In this document: piece after piece, positions 23,448-34,797 of the stretch
How positions within the stretch are numbered: the stretch's first letter is position 1
How the letters are laid out: every line of letters begins with the position of its first letter
Assembly (NCBI GenBank): GCA_009739215.1
Contig: VSJF01000002.1
Span: 1-64,000 of the forward strand
From: Floccularia luteovirens
Taxonomy: Eukaryota > Basidiomycota > Agaricomycetes > Agaricales > Squamanitaceae
Length of the DNA stretch: 64,000 bases
Direction of reading: 5' to 3'
The notes under the pieces: model-generated
Seen by the model: the letters and a program-made list of their open reading frames with translations, nothing else
Databases searched by the model: none
Told to the model about the DNA's origin: nothing
Program-made: the position numbers and the translations under genes

Positions 23448-25811
23448 ATGAGGAGTGCCTCTTTAGCTCTTGCATTTGGTAGTCTTTTGGCATCAGCATC
23501 ACCCGTTCAGCTTGGTGCAAGCTCTACCTTGACTATCACGAACAAGGTCATCTCACCAGATGGTTTCAGTCGCTCGTAAGTATTCTATCCTTTATACTTA
23601 ACCTCGTTCATCGGATCTCACATACTGTACCATAGAGCTGTTGTCGTCAACGGCATCTTCCCAGGTCCTGTGGTTACAGGAAACAAGGTCCTAAAGATAT
23701 AAAGACAATGAGATACTTATATCTGAATAACAATATCACAGGGAGACACATTCAACTTGAACGTAGTCAACAATCTGAAAGACACTACTATGCTTCGAAG
23801 CACCAGTGTCGTTAGTTTTTTTTTTTCACACCATACGCGATTTATTTCTGACTTTCCAATTTACTCTAGCACTGGCAAAGTGTATACCAAGAGAGAACGG
23901 ATTGGGCGGATGGTGTGAATGGTGTTAGCCAGTGCCCCATTTCACCAGACCATTCCTTTATGTATCAGTTCACTGTAGCTGATCAGGCCGGGACGTTCTT
24001 GTATCGCTCTCACTTCGGTGTGTAATAAAAAAATTATAACTTCATCCTTGTTCTGACACATAGTGTTTCCTGATCCTGCTTATAGGTACTCAGTATTGTG
24101 ATGGACTTCGTGGGCCTATGGTTGTTTATGATCCTAATGATCCGCAGAAGTCTTTATATGACAGTAAGATTTGCTAGTTAAATTAACATAGAATGACGTT
24201 AACATTTTCCTGTAGTTGATGATGGTCAGTTGATCTAATGATTGTTTACTTCAAAGTCAATTTCCTGACCAAATTTTCTACATAGCATCAACGGTCATTA
24301 CTTTGGCAGACTGGTGAGTAACACAACTGTAGTTGTATATAAGATGGTTTGCTAATGTGCATATTTGTAGGTACCACCTTCCTGCACCAGTAGTTCAACA
24401 AGAAGCTGTAGCTCTTGCCGACGCTACGTTGATCAACGGGAAAGGCCGCTATGAAGGAGGTCCCAATGTAGATCTGGCAGTTGTCAATGTACAGAAGGGA
24501 AAGAGATACCGCTTTAGGCTCATGTCAATCTCTTGCGATTCTAACTTCATCTTCTCCATTGATGGTCACCAATTGACAATCATCGAAGCGGACTCAGAAG
24601 CCGTCATCCCTCATACGGTGGATAGCCTCTCAATTTTTGCAGGTATGTCTCATGGTCCTCTGTTAACATCTGTAGTCAATATCTAACTGCTCACAGGTCA
24701 ACGCTATTCTTTCGTGCTTAATGCTAATCAACCAGTTAATAATTACTGGGTTCGTGCACTGCCAAGCAGTGGAAAAGGAAATCTCCCCATAAGCTTTGCA
24801 GGAGGATTGAACTCTGCAATTTTGCGGTACAGAGGAGCTCCAGTACGAGATCCAACTTCAAGCCAAACAAATGGGAGCCTTTTGTCCGAATCTGACCTTG
24901 CACCATTGACAAACCCTGCCGCACCTGGTGGTCCTTTCCCTGGAGGCGCGGACTTGACATTCAACCTCACGCTCCGATTCGATGAGCTTGCGTCTAGGTA
25001 CTTTATTGGCGACAAGTCATGGGTTCCCCCAGATGCACCAGTACTGTTGCAGATTCTAAGTGGAGCTCAGAATGCGCAGGACCTTCTTCCGGAAGGATTG
25101 GTGATAACTTTGCCAAAGAATAAAGTTATCGAAGTCAATATGCCCGGAAAATGGTTCGGTGGACCGGTAAGTGGTTTTGAATCCAATTCAGAGTGGAACC
25201 GGATGAAATGACACGAACCTTTTCATTGTAGCACCCAATGCATTTGCACGGCGTAAGTCAGGGCTGAAGAGTTCATTATCACAACGAGATATTAATAATT
25301 AAAAAAATTCTCAGCATTCATTCAGCGTCATCAAAAGTGCCGGTATTAATTCAACGGTTAACTATGCCAACCCCGTTCGCAGGGATGTAGTAGCTACAAG
25401 CACAGAATCGGATACTGTCACTATCAGGTTTGTTACCGACAATACTGGCCCGTGGTTCTTCCATTGGTGAGTGTAGCTCCTGTTTATAATTATCAAGGTC
25501 TATTTTTTGAATATATTTTAATGTTAGTAATGTCGACTGGCATTTGACAAGGTACGTTTCAAAACACCATTTTGCAACATTTCTTTTTGAAACCAACTTT
25601 TGTGTTATAGGGGATTGGGCATCGTTTTTGCCGAAGACATTACGGGTACTCCAACTGTTCCAGTTCCAAGTAAGTCTGACTGAGTCGGACCGATGTTTTA
25701 TACGCTGATGACAACCGCGCAGATTCTTGGAAGGAACTTTGTCCTATATATGACTCTTTGCCTGCTTCTGAAACGTCTATCTCCTTCGCACCAACCTCTA
25801 CGGCTAATTAA
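23448..25811 (+). CDS. Laccase D: frame-intact laccase-like protein lacking three copper-ligand histidines
   Basis: Fourteen exons: 23448-23575, 23636-23687, 23742-23810, 23870-24017, 24086-24163, 24216-24224, 24286-24313, 24371-24642, 24697-25166, 25232-25252, 25315-25466, 25528-25551, 25611-25669 and 25723-25811. They total 1599 bases and 532 residues, no stop or shift, every splice site GT-AG and in the same place as in laccase C. The signal peptide is [19 protein letters not shown]. The copper motifs are changed: L1 is HWQSVYQ instead of HWHG, L2 is LYRSHFGTQYCDG instead of WYHSH, L3 is HPMHLHG (ligands kept), and L4 is HCNVDWHL instead of HCHIDWHL. The three lost residues correspond to the ligands of one type-3 copper, while the type-1 set and the remaining type-2/3 histidines stay. 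It cannot be a normal laccase. It may be a repurposed cupredoxin or a young pseudogene. Confidence 0.93.
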
Positions 25812-27845
25812 GCCTGACATATTAATAATTTAAAATAAGCATTTCCATTCGGAATCTCAAATGGTCAATGTCTTATTCCGTTCAAAGACAACTCGCCAGT
25901 TACTGAGATCGTCGTCGGCTACGATCTAAAAGATAGGCTGACGCATTTCTCGTTAAGCAAGGGTTCGCGCATGCTCCCAACTGTCCGACTACCTGTATAT
26001 TTCGAGACCGGGTATAACTTTTTTCTCACAGCTTAGTCCTTATTGCGCCGTTGAATCTATTCATATTACTTTTTTCATGTGTGTGATAATTGTAGTTGCA
26101 CTTTTGGTCAAAGTTTGAAAAATCTCTCTTAGGAACGCTTTTTTTTGTTCTCGGCCGGTTTTTCAAATGACGATTACATAGGATTCAAGCATACAAAGTA
26201 AGCTCCAATAAACTGGAAAGCCAAGGTGTACAAGTTAAATAAACATCGTCTTTCCAACGCTTGGCTGATTCAGCAACTCAAACTTTAGTTTGTCGGTAAA
26301 CCTTGAAAGTGAATTGGGGCCGCTTCAAATTTGGTGGTGAGGAAAATCTGGCTGATGCGACGCCCATCCGAGGAGTCGGCACTGCTATCTTCTTTGATCC
26401 TGGATTACCGTGCATTTGATTAGTAACAAGTTCAATCACTACTATACCATGCGCAGGGTTGTGACGTACTTGACGCTAAACGTGTTGTAATTATGAATCA
26501 ATTCTGGGGTATCACGAACTATGAACCTCAGCTGCCTATCAACGACGAAGAATCCAGCAACGATGCCCTCCTAAATAAATAAAAGGTTATATCAGTATTT
26601 TTCGGTCATAAGCTCAAGGCATTCGGCTACTCTGGTGGATTGTTCTGAAGCAGGTATTTCCAATGTATCTTTCCAGCTAACAGTGGCTTCTCTAACTCCA
26701 GACAGCGAGGTGCCAAGTTCATCCTTCAAACTGTCTCTTGAGATTGTTTCATGGTTGACGACTACATTAACGTCCTGTGAGAACGTATCGTCAAATTGAG
26801 ATTGGATATTGACAGGTTCGTTTGCTCCAGTGGGGACTGCTTGGAACAACGATTCGAAATGTTGTTTCACCCAGGCGGTCAAGGAATCTGCTGGAGTTTT
26901 GTCACTAGACATGATGGTATTTCAAAAATTTGATGGGACGAGAATAGGGGACAGTGAGGATGAATGCTAGACTACGACGACCTCTTTTATACTTTTTCTA
27001 TTTGGAGAGAGTGAACGAGATGCTCCAAGAAGTTGTGTAATGTTACATGATGCCGTCAAAGGCTGTAGCAGGTTTAGATAGAGTTACAATGATGTCCTAC
27101 ATGCTCAAGAACAGTTTGGTGTTGTGGTGTAGCTATAAATATGCACTCCGAGTTAGGGGAATGCTACAGTGCCGGCAACTGCGTTTCTGCGCCCGCAAAA
27201 TGCCTAACTGAATCCTCAACGCAAGAGATTGTTGTCAGCAAGATTGAGTTCCATGTAGAAGAGGGAATGGGCTTTGAGGAATAGGCATATTCGGGGGGCC
27301 AACTGATACTCCTAAATCGGATACTTTTCCGCTCTCAAGATCATAAACTAATCCGTGGATCACGATTGCTGGCTTGGAAGCGCCGGGCCCTAAGCCAGTT
27401 GCCGTGGCATTAGTAAAGTGCGTGTAGTGCTAGTGTGGGGACGATGTGAGAATGTGATCTATATCCAATTCATATGGTGATGTAGATGTAACATACATTT
27501 TGAATGACTGCAGATTGTGCAACATTCCGAACATTTGATTTGATATTCTCTTCAACCAGTGCTTGAAACGCAGCTAGCCCAAATCGACATCAGTACTCCA
27601 TTATCATATTCCAAATGTTTGCACTTACGATCATGGAGATGTGGAGGTTCCGAATGGCCGAATTTCCTGTGCGCTACAATCTCTGGTCTAAACAAGTTGG
27701 GCAGCACGTGACTGCGTTATTAACGGTCACTCCAAATGTAACCTTACCGAGTACAGTTGACATAAAGTTCACGAATTGGCTTGATCCAGTTCTGCAATGC
27801 AAAAGGAGCAACTGCTAGCGAAGGTTCGCCTGCAGGAATCATTGA
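25812..27845. repeat. Segmental duplication, copy 2 (pairs with 19190-21250)
   Basis: Collinear with 19190-21250, covering the small-protein gene copy 2 and most of the carbonic anhydrase gene. Here it lies directly downstream of laccase D on the plus strand; copy 1 lies upstream of laccase C, which is on the minus strand. The laccase therefore sits in opposite orientation relative to the duplicated block. Confidence 0.78.
26442..26912 (-). CDS. Conserved small fungal protein, copy 2
   Basis: Two exons: 26912-26631 (282 bases) and 26570-26442 (129 bases), joined by the same GTAGCC...TTTAG intron as copy 1. Product is 136 residues, starting MSSDKTPADSLTAWVKQHFE and ending FSVKYVTTLRMV. It differs from copy 1 at scattered positions (for example SQDVNVVVNHETISRD) and ends two residues earlier. 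Both copies stay open, which suggests both are used or the duplication is young. Function unknown; see copy 1 for the tentative fold. Confidence 0.75.
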
Positions 27846-28557
27846 TGCTGCGACACCTCCGCATCCATAATGTCCCATTATTATCACGTGTAAGATCCCC
27901 AAGATTTCGACTGCGAATGACAGCACCGCATTGCTTCAGTTGAAGGAAATTGTCAGTGCTAATTATGTATAACCCCGAGACCAGCCACTCACGAGGTAAG
28001 GTCGTCCTCGTGGAATTGGTTTGCTATGTTCCTTGTAGTGAACATTGTACCCGGTTTCGTCGCAAAAATTTCCTGCTCGTTGATCCTGTACATCTTTATG
28101 TCGGTAGGAATGGGACAAATATGGTGTACGAGCAGTCACCTGCTATCACAACAGCTTAAGATCATGAACTGGGGTTCTTGAAGAACATGTTAACAGAATT
28201 ATTGATTATTTAAAAAATTGATCACCCACTTTGACCTTCTAAAGCCAAGTTCTTGAGAAATTGACGGTTTGTCGCTGAGATATTCGCCAAGTGTGATTCA
28301 TAGCCTCTATACAACTCTTCTATCTCTGGAGCATATCTGTTGTACCCAGCTTTCGCAAAGAGGGCCGGGGAGGTGCGCTTAGGAACCCTGATTGATTGGG
28401 CCGAGACTGTGAGGCTAGAACAACCACGATTGTTATGGAGTGGTCTCGAACTGGGACCGAAATGATGTCTGCTCCTGCTATAAAAATCTGTAACGACTCT
28501 ATTTGATGATGGAAACAAAGATGACGAAAATGACGATGTGGGCAACTTGACCAACAT
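27235..28557 (-). CDS. Beta-carbonic anhydrase, probably mitochondrial
   Basis: Zinc enzyme interconverting CO2 and bicarbonate. Seven exons: 28557-28230, 28176-28140, 28085-27993, 27933-27748, 27687-27629, 27573-27497 and 27429-27235. They total 975 bases and 324 residues, phases closing. The zinc and catalytic residues are present: LSCCDSR (zinc Cys and the Asp-Arg dyad) and MGHYGCGGVAA (zinc His and Cys). Other family blocks are RNIANQF, WIKPIRELY, PEIVAHRKFGH, FQALVEENIKSNV, HGLVYDLESGK and VGPP at the end. The first 60-90 residues are rich in Ser, Arg and Phe without acidic residues (MLVKLPTSSFSSSLFPSS start), which fits a mitochondrial targeting sequence and makes the protein longer than the usual 220-240. 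The acceptor of the last intron could also lie slightly downstream. Confidence 0.92.
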
Positions 28558-29204
28558 GCTTGAGGGTGAGGGCGTAAAGGAAGTGGGGCAACACCCTCAA
28601 GGCCTCAGGGGATCCGCCTACTTAATATTTAATGTTTAATAATTTAATACTCAGCCTCATTGGTTTGCTGGAAATTTTTTCGGCCGGAGCTTGGCTTGGA
28701 TCCCGGCTCCTCCGGCTCACGTGGTTTCCTTAATACATCAACTTCCAAAGACAAAAAAACAGACACTCTCGGAAGTCTCACCGTTAACTAGTACTGGGTA
28801 TTGAGTACTGAGTAGTATACTGACTGGGCACCCCCCACTGGTGACCTATTCCAGAGTTTGAGATTGCCTTAACTTTGCTTCTATGAGGGCATTAACGAAG
28901 TTCATCGCGTCATGTGAGTGTTGGTAAATACTGTATTCTTCGTACATAATCTTGACCTGAGTGCTGATACCACACAACAGGTGTCCAGCCCGTCGAACAA
29001 ACTAAATTCACGTATATATCCTCTGCTCATGTCCAGCTCTTTTGAACTTCCTTGTTCATCATGTATTGATAGAAAGATTACCAAGACTCAGATCTGCGAT
29101 ACAGTTCAGTAACATGGGATGTCCTAATTTTGAGTTGCTTAACAAGAGGCATTTTATACTTGACATTGTTAAGCATTCTACACATGTCAGCGTAATGAGC
29201 TGTA
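28558..29204. other. Promoter side of carbonic anhydrase and spacer
   Basis: No gene is seen. Contains a GC-rich patch with inverted CGGCC/CTCCGG motifs near 28680-28710 and a short direct repeat GAGTACTGAGTAG near 28801-28815. Function unknown. Confidence 0.4.
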
Positions 29205-30587
29205 TATCCTTAATTACCTGATATACATTATTTGTATAGATATAACCGGTGATCACAACTTTCAGCTGTTCCTCGCTGTTTTGACACTTCTCCTGAGCGC
29301 TGGGTTCAGGCCGCATTCCCTTCATATACTTAAAGCCCTGGCCATAGTTACTCTGATGAACCATTCGCTTTTCATAATCCAGCGCTGGCTGCAGGATTAA
29401 CGAATCTTTTCACCGCAACCAACACCTACACTTCGCTTAAATGCTTACTACAAGTCCGCATCTCGAAATTTTAACTAACAGCCATGGTTCTCAAAAAATG
29501 GCACCCCTCTAAAGGCCAATGCAGTTATTTCAGGATGACATTAGCCGTAACTTACACAAAGCAAGAACTTATTGCGGGCCTTATCCATGATTTCCCCGAC
29601 ACTCAAAACAATACCAACCACATCACACTGAAACCACGAAGACGCAACCTTCGGAACTCCAGGAAAAGCCACCGCAAAATTCAGGTGCAAGTTTCCTCCT
29701 CCCTTCCCACCTTAATAGCAATACCAGTTGCAACATTACCAACAACGTACACAATGATGTCACATACTTCGCTCAACAAAAATCTTTCTAGTCCTGCAAG
29801 GACGCAGCATGTTGTGTCTAGACATCATACCTTATTTTGAATGAGGTGCAGTTGGAGGGAAGCTAACAGATAAAACGAATGTAATAATCATATAGACTAC
29901 GCGTTATGTAGCTACTTAAATACTAATGAATGTTATAGCTTTTTGGCTGTTCTAATAAATATAATACCCAAGCACTGATAAGCAGTGTTAGGCGCTACAT
30001 AAGGATGCGCTATGCAAGGCGCTACATGGGGCGCAGCCTTTGAGTAAGGCTGCGCGTTGCTATCTACTGCGCGTTACTACCTACAACACCTTAGGCCTTA
30101 GGCCTAACAGGATAGGTGTTCCGAATGGTATACTAACTAAGCTGAAAAGCACCCCGAAACATCAAAGGTTCATGTGATTGATGAGAGAACCGGTTGAATA
30201 ATAAATTTAAGGCTTTTAGTCCAAAATAACGACATGATTGAAGGAACATAGGGCGTAAACGGCGTCAACGGCAATGCATCACACATGTTGATTGTAATGG
30301 CTCCGAAACGACGTCGGGTTAGATTGCCCTTTCCAGGTGTGGATTGCTACGATATACTTCCGGACAAGAATAGATCAACGCTATAATCTGCGGCGTTAAC
30401 TCATTGTATTCTATTTGTAGCGTTATTTTGATTATGGCTATGTGCTTATCCACTTTTCACCATGTGACCCCCTAATCAGAGTTGATAAAATTAATAAACA
30501 AAACAGCAAATTCATTGCTACTATTCACCCAACAAAAAAAATAGAAATGAGAAGAATGAAAAATTTTAATTTGTTCATGTGTTAGGC
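29205..30587. repeat. Duplicated laccase 3' flank (pairs with 14190-15481)
   Basis: Downstream flank of the laccase E fragment, collinear with the flank downstream of laccase C. Inside it, 29985-30110 has a local low-order repeat of TGCGC-containing words (GCGCTACATAAGG, GCGCTATGCAAGG and similar) that the partner lacks. No gene is called; the open frame at 29484-29840 is not kept in the partner copy. Confidence 0.65.
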
Positions 30588-31228
30588 TTAATTAGCTGTA
30601 GAGGTTGGTGCGAAGGAGATGGACATTTCAGAAGGGGGCAAAGAATCATATATAGGGCAAAGTGCCTCCCAAGAAAATGTGCGATTGTCATTAGCATATA
30701 AAACATCAGTCCGACTTGGTCAGACTTACCTGGAATTGGAATAGCTGGAGTATCCAGAATGTCTTTGGCAAACATCAGAGCCAATCCCCTATAACCAAAA
30801 TGTTCATTTCAAGAAAAAATTCACAAATTGACATTTTGAAAATGTACATTTGTAAATGCCAGTCAATATGGCTAAAATATAATTAAAAATTAGACCTTAA
30901 TAATTATAATAGGAACTACACTCACCAATGGAAGAACCATGGGCCAATGTTGTCAGTGACAAACCTGATAGTGATATTGTCTGAAGAATCTGCACTTAAA
31001 GCTACCACATTCCTGCAAATGAGGTTGACATAGTCAACTTTTGAATTAATACCAGCACTTTTGACAATGCTGAAAGTATGCTATTAATTGTTTAGTTATT
31101 GTGATAATGAACTCTGGTTTATTCCTGACTTATGCCATGCAAATGGAATGTGTGCTAAAAAAAAAAAGCTTTATGCTATTTCATCCAGTTCCATTCTGAA
31201 TTGGATTCAAAACCACTCACCAGTCCAC
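30588..31228 (-). pseudogene. Laccase E, 3' fragment cut by an LTR
   Basis: Keeps the last five exons of a laccase close to C and D: the L3 exon reads HTFHLHG, then HTFSIVKSAGINSKV, then L4 CHIDWHLQM, GLALMFAKDILDTP and the end [15 protein letters not shown] with the same stop. Upstream, the sequence stops at 31228, eight bases into the large exon, where a Ty3-family LTR begins. The 5' four-fifths of the gene is nowhere on the far side. The donor after HLHG is ATAAGT instead of GTAAGT, so it was already damaged or decayed later. Confidence 0.9.
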
Positions 31229-31834
31229 TGTTACCGTTTGGGGTTATAGCATCATCGTTTACTGGTCTCATCATAGGTATGTCCTGGATTAGGGAACAGT
31301 TGGGTTTTGCTAGTCAGATTTCCCTAGCATGATGGTAGGTTACGCTACCACACAGGTTACAAACCACCTGTTGGGGTCTCTCTGAGGTCAGTTACAGAGG
31401 TGGGGACAGCCAGGCATTTCAGGCTGTACGGTGTCGTCCGTGCTATTATTTACAATGATCTTGCTGTCCTAGACAAGGGAGGGAGAGTCTCTTAGTTGTC
31501 ACTAAGATAACAGAGTAATCGCTCATATTAGGAGGTACTCAAAACTAAGATCAAGCTGAGGCTTGACTGTAGTTTTGCGCTACTTAAATACAAGTATGCT
31601 ACTTCTAATAATAGCTAAACACGTGTCTGCTTAGTAAGCTAAGAGTCAGTGCAGAGTCATACAGAAGTATCTATAAGTCATTTAGAAGCAGACACAAGTC
31701 ACTACGAGTTAATAGAAGCAGAATGCGAGTCAAATACAGAACGTATATGGGAAACAAGTAAACGAGGCAGGAACGCATTGCGCACTCGTTCTAAAGTCCA
31801 GAGAGATAGCGCGTATCCGGATAAGGTCATAACA
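31229..31834 (-). mobile_element. Solo LTR, Ty3 chromovirus family
   Basis: Runs TGTTACCGTTTGGGG to GGATAAGGTCATAACA on the plus strand, 606 bp, in the orientation opposite to the element at 35905. Several further copies in the window share these ends. Its flanks (TCCAC left, TGGAG right) do not form a target-site duplication, so the two sides probably come from a recombination that also removed the front of laccase E. Confidence 0.88.
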
Positions 31835-31965
31835 TGGAGCACTCCATAGTGCTCCATAGTGCCATAGTGCCCATAGTGCCCATAGCATAGGGTTCCCAAC
31901 TCCAGAGCACTCCATAGCACTCCTGTAGCACTATGGAGCACTATGGAATGCTCCATAGTACTACT
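31835..31965. repeat. CTCCATAGTGC short repeats
   Basis: A cluster of GCACTCCATAGTGC-like words in both orientations, so partly palindromic, abutting the LTR end. Low-complexity; no coding meaning. Confidence 0.75.
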
Positions 31966-32055
31966 ATAATAATATATATACTTTATTGAATTATTCATTT
32001 TGTTATATTCATTTTATTTTTACTACTACAATTACTACATACTACTATATAATAC

Positions 32056-32575
32056 TACATAGAAGAAATAAAAAAAAGACAAAAAAAGTCGGACAAAAAA
32101 ACATAAAAAGTTAGAAAAAAACACATAAAAAGTCGAAAAAAAAAACATAAAAAAGTTGGAAAAAAAAACATAAAAAAACATAAAAAAAGTTGAAAAAAAA
32201 ACATAGAAAAAAACATAGAAAGTCGGAGAAAAAAACATAAAAAAAACATACCAAGTTGGAAAAAAAACATATCAAGTCGGAAAACATAACTAAAAAGACA
32301 GAAGAAGTCAGAAACATAACAAAAAAGAGAAAGGTTGGAAACATACCAAAAAAGGCAAAAAAAGTCGGAAACATATAGAAAGAAAGAAAAAAGTTTAAAA
32401 TATATGAAAAAACAAGGAAAAAAGTTGGAAACATATAAAACAAGAGAAGGGGAATTGAAAACATAACTAGAAAGAGAGGAAATATATAAAAAAAGAAGGA
32501 AAAAGTCGGACATACAAGGGAAAAAGTTGAAAACATAAAAAAAAAGAGGAAAAAAGCGGACACAAAACATACCAA
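32056..32575. repeat. A-rich minisatellite
   Basis: About 520 bp of imperfect units of roughly 18-25 bp built on AAGTCGGAAAAAACATAAAAA-type text, with almost no T. The reverse strand therefore looks like a Phe/Tyr-rich open frame, which is an artefact of composition. Confidence 0.88.
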
Positions 32576-32929
32576 ATGCCCAAGCTATCATATCTTCTCA
32601 ACTCCTTCCATCCCTAGGTCCTGACAACAAGTAGATATGGCAAAGATGTATGACAATGGAATGAATCTAGGAAAAGAATGTCAGTAAAAGAAAAGGAGGA
32701 AAGAATGACTTACAAAGATGAAGGTTGAAAACTTCGAAGCAAAAAAAAAAGTTGAAGTTCGAAGTATGCCACGTCAGCCACAGGTCACATGACTTTGCTG
32801 AAGTCGAAATTTGAACTTCAAAAAATGTTTTTTTTCTAAGTCCAAAAATCTTTCTAAGTCCAAGTCCGATGTTTTGCTTATCTAATCCAAAAAGCGGAAT
32901 AGTACTCTAAGTCAAAATACTACAGATTA

Positions 32930-33395
32930 CTATACATCATTATACAAATTTATATAGCATCTATAGAATACTATAGAAATGATTAATATCTATAGACTAC
33001 TATGAGTTACTATGGAATACTATGGATCACTATGGAATACTATGGATACTATGGATTACTATGGAATACTATGGAATACTATGGATTACTATGGATTACT
33101 ATGGGTTACTATGGGTTACTATGGAAATGATTGACATCTATGGGCCACTATGAGTCACTATAGAAAATAGCTAAAATCTATGAGATACTATGGAAAATAA
33201 CCAACATTTATGGACTACTATGGGTCACTATGGGTTGCTATAGAAAATGACTGAAATCTATGGACTACTATGGGTTACTATGGAAAATAGCCAAAATCTA
33301 TAGGTCACTATGGGTCACTATGGAAAATGACCAAAATCTATGGATTACTATGGGTTACTATAGATCACTACAGGTGCTATGGCTTACTATGGCTC
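32930..33395. repeat. ACTATGG tandem repeat, copy 1
   Basis: Short tandem units such as GGATTACTATGG and GGTCACTATGGAAAATGACC, with a longer higher-order period of about 50-60 bp toward the right. The same type recurs at 60480-61060. Confidence 0.85.
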
Positions 33396-33426
33396 AAGTC
33401 AGACTAAAACCAGGATTTGCTGATGA

Positions 33427-33708
33427 ACTAAGATCAAGCTGAGGCTTATCTGTAGTTTTGTGCTACTTAAATACAAGTATGTTACTTCTAATAATAAACT
33501 ATTGTGTGCTTGATCAGTAAGCTACAAGTCAGCACAGAGTCATACAGAAGTATCTACTAGTCATTTAGAAGCTTGTACAAGTCATTACAAGTTAGAAGAA
33601 GCAGAAATGCAAGTCATATACAAAGAAGTAGTTAAACAAGGCAAGAACACATTGTGCATGCATTCTAAAGTCCAGAGAGATAGCACATATCCAGATAAGG
33701 TCATAACA
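33427..33708 (-). mobile_element. Partial LTR, Ty3 chromovirus family (3' part on plus strand)
   Basis: Only the right-hand 282 bp of the LTR as read on the plus strand, starting at AACTAAGATCAAGCTGAGGC and ending GGTCATAACA. It begins close to the segment proposed as the RNA start, then merges into the tandem repeat on its left. Confidence 0.8.
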
Positions 33709-33892
33709 GTAGATGTCCATAGATGAACCAGTATTTGCTGATGTAAGTTGTGTAGTTGGTGTTATATGAGATAAAAGGGCTGCTGTTATGTTCACAGTGT
33801 GTTTTTCAGGTACATTGAGCTCATGATCACTTTCATTAGAGTGTTTAAAACTAGGATCACAAAGGTCAATCCAATGTAGGAAGGCTGCATAG

Positions 33893-34797
33893 TGTCAGGA
33901 ACCTGACATCTCCACATGTCACAGAGTACACAGACATGTTACCATGGACTCCAATCATAGACATAAATGGATGTTAATGGACTTCATTCTATTTTAACCT
34001 TTAAGTTGTGTTTAACTCATGTTAATTCCCCCTTTAAATTCCCTTTGTCCTATTATTGTTATCTCCCTTATGTTCTATCCTTCATGTGAAGATAACAAAT
34101 ATCATTGTATTTAAGCTACATATATTGTAATTATTCTGTAGCTTGAATATCGAATAAGACTTATAATCACTCTATTCTCTGTCCCTTCTCATCCGTCTCT
34201 CTTCCTCCACTTCTCTACAATAAGACACAGAAGTCAGCAGGGCACAACAGACATCATTAAAGCTATGTGTCAGGAATCTGACATCTTCGCACCTCACGGA
34301 GCACACGGACATATCACCACGGACTTCATTCAACGGACATAAACGGATGTTACAGACTTCTTCTATTTTAACCTTTAAGTCGTGTCTAACTCATGTCAAT
34401 TCCCCTTTTAAATTCCCTTTATCCTATTATTGTTATCTCCCTCATGTTCTATCCTCCATGTGGAGATAACAAACATTTATTGTATTTAAGCTACATATAT
34501 TGTAATTGTTCTGTAGCTTGAATATCGAATAAGACTCGTAATTGCTCCGTTCTCTGTTCTTCTCGTCCGCCTCTCTTCCTCCGTCCCGTACAGGACATTT
34601 TCCTCCGTTACTACAAGTAAGACACGGAAGTCGGCAGGGCGCAACGGACATCATTGAAGCCATGTCTTAACTCCGTTCTACGAGCACCTCCGCGTTCATG
34701 GAGATCGTATAGAAGTCAGCTCTTGACACTATGTCTTAGCTCTGCCCTACAAGTATCTCTGTGTTCACAGAGATTGTATAGAAGTCAGATCTTGACA
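33893..34797. mobile_element. LTR of TGTCAGG family, outer copy, with nested insertion
   Basis: Starts TGTCAGGAACCTGACATC and resumes after the inner copy to end AGTCAGATCTTGACA. Its flanks CATAG and CACAG match in four of five bases and are probably an aged target-site duplication. Contains a polyadenylation/TATA-like region (ATTTAAGCTACATA). No matching internal region is present, so it is a solo LTR. Confidence 0.82.
34268..34728. mobile_element. LTR of TGTCAGG family, inner copy
   Basis: 461 bp, TGTCAGGAATCTGAC to CTCTTGACA, inserted into the outer copy with a perfect CTATG target-site duplication (34263-34267 and 34729-34733). The inner copy is about as long as the outer copy without it. 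Confidence 0.9.

Noticed and set aside
32055..32591. 178-residue Phe/Tyr-rich membrane-like protein on the minus strand
   Set aside because: It is the reverse reading of an A-rich minisatellite with almost no T. All three frames give similar text, so it reflects composition only.
32930..33395. CRISPR-like array of spaced repeats
   Set aside because: Units are tandem, variable and without unique spacers, and the genome is eukaryotic. Ordinary satellite DNA.
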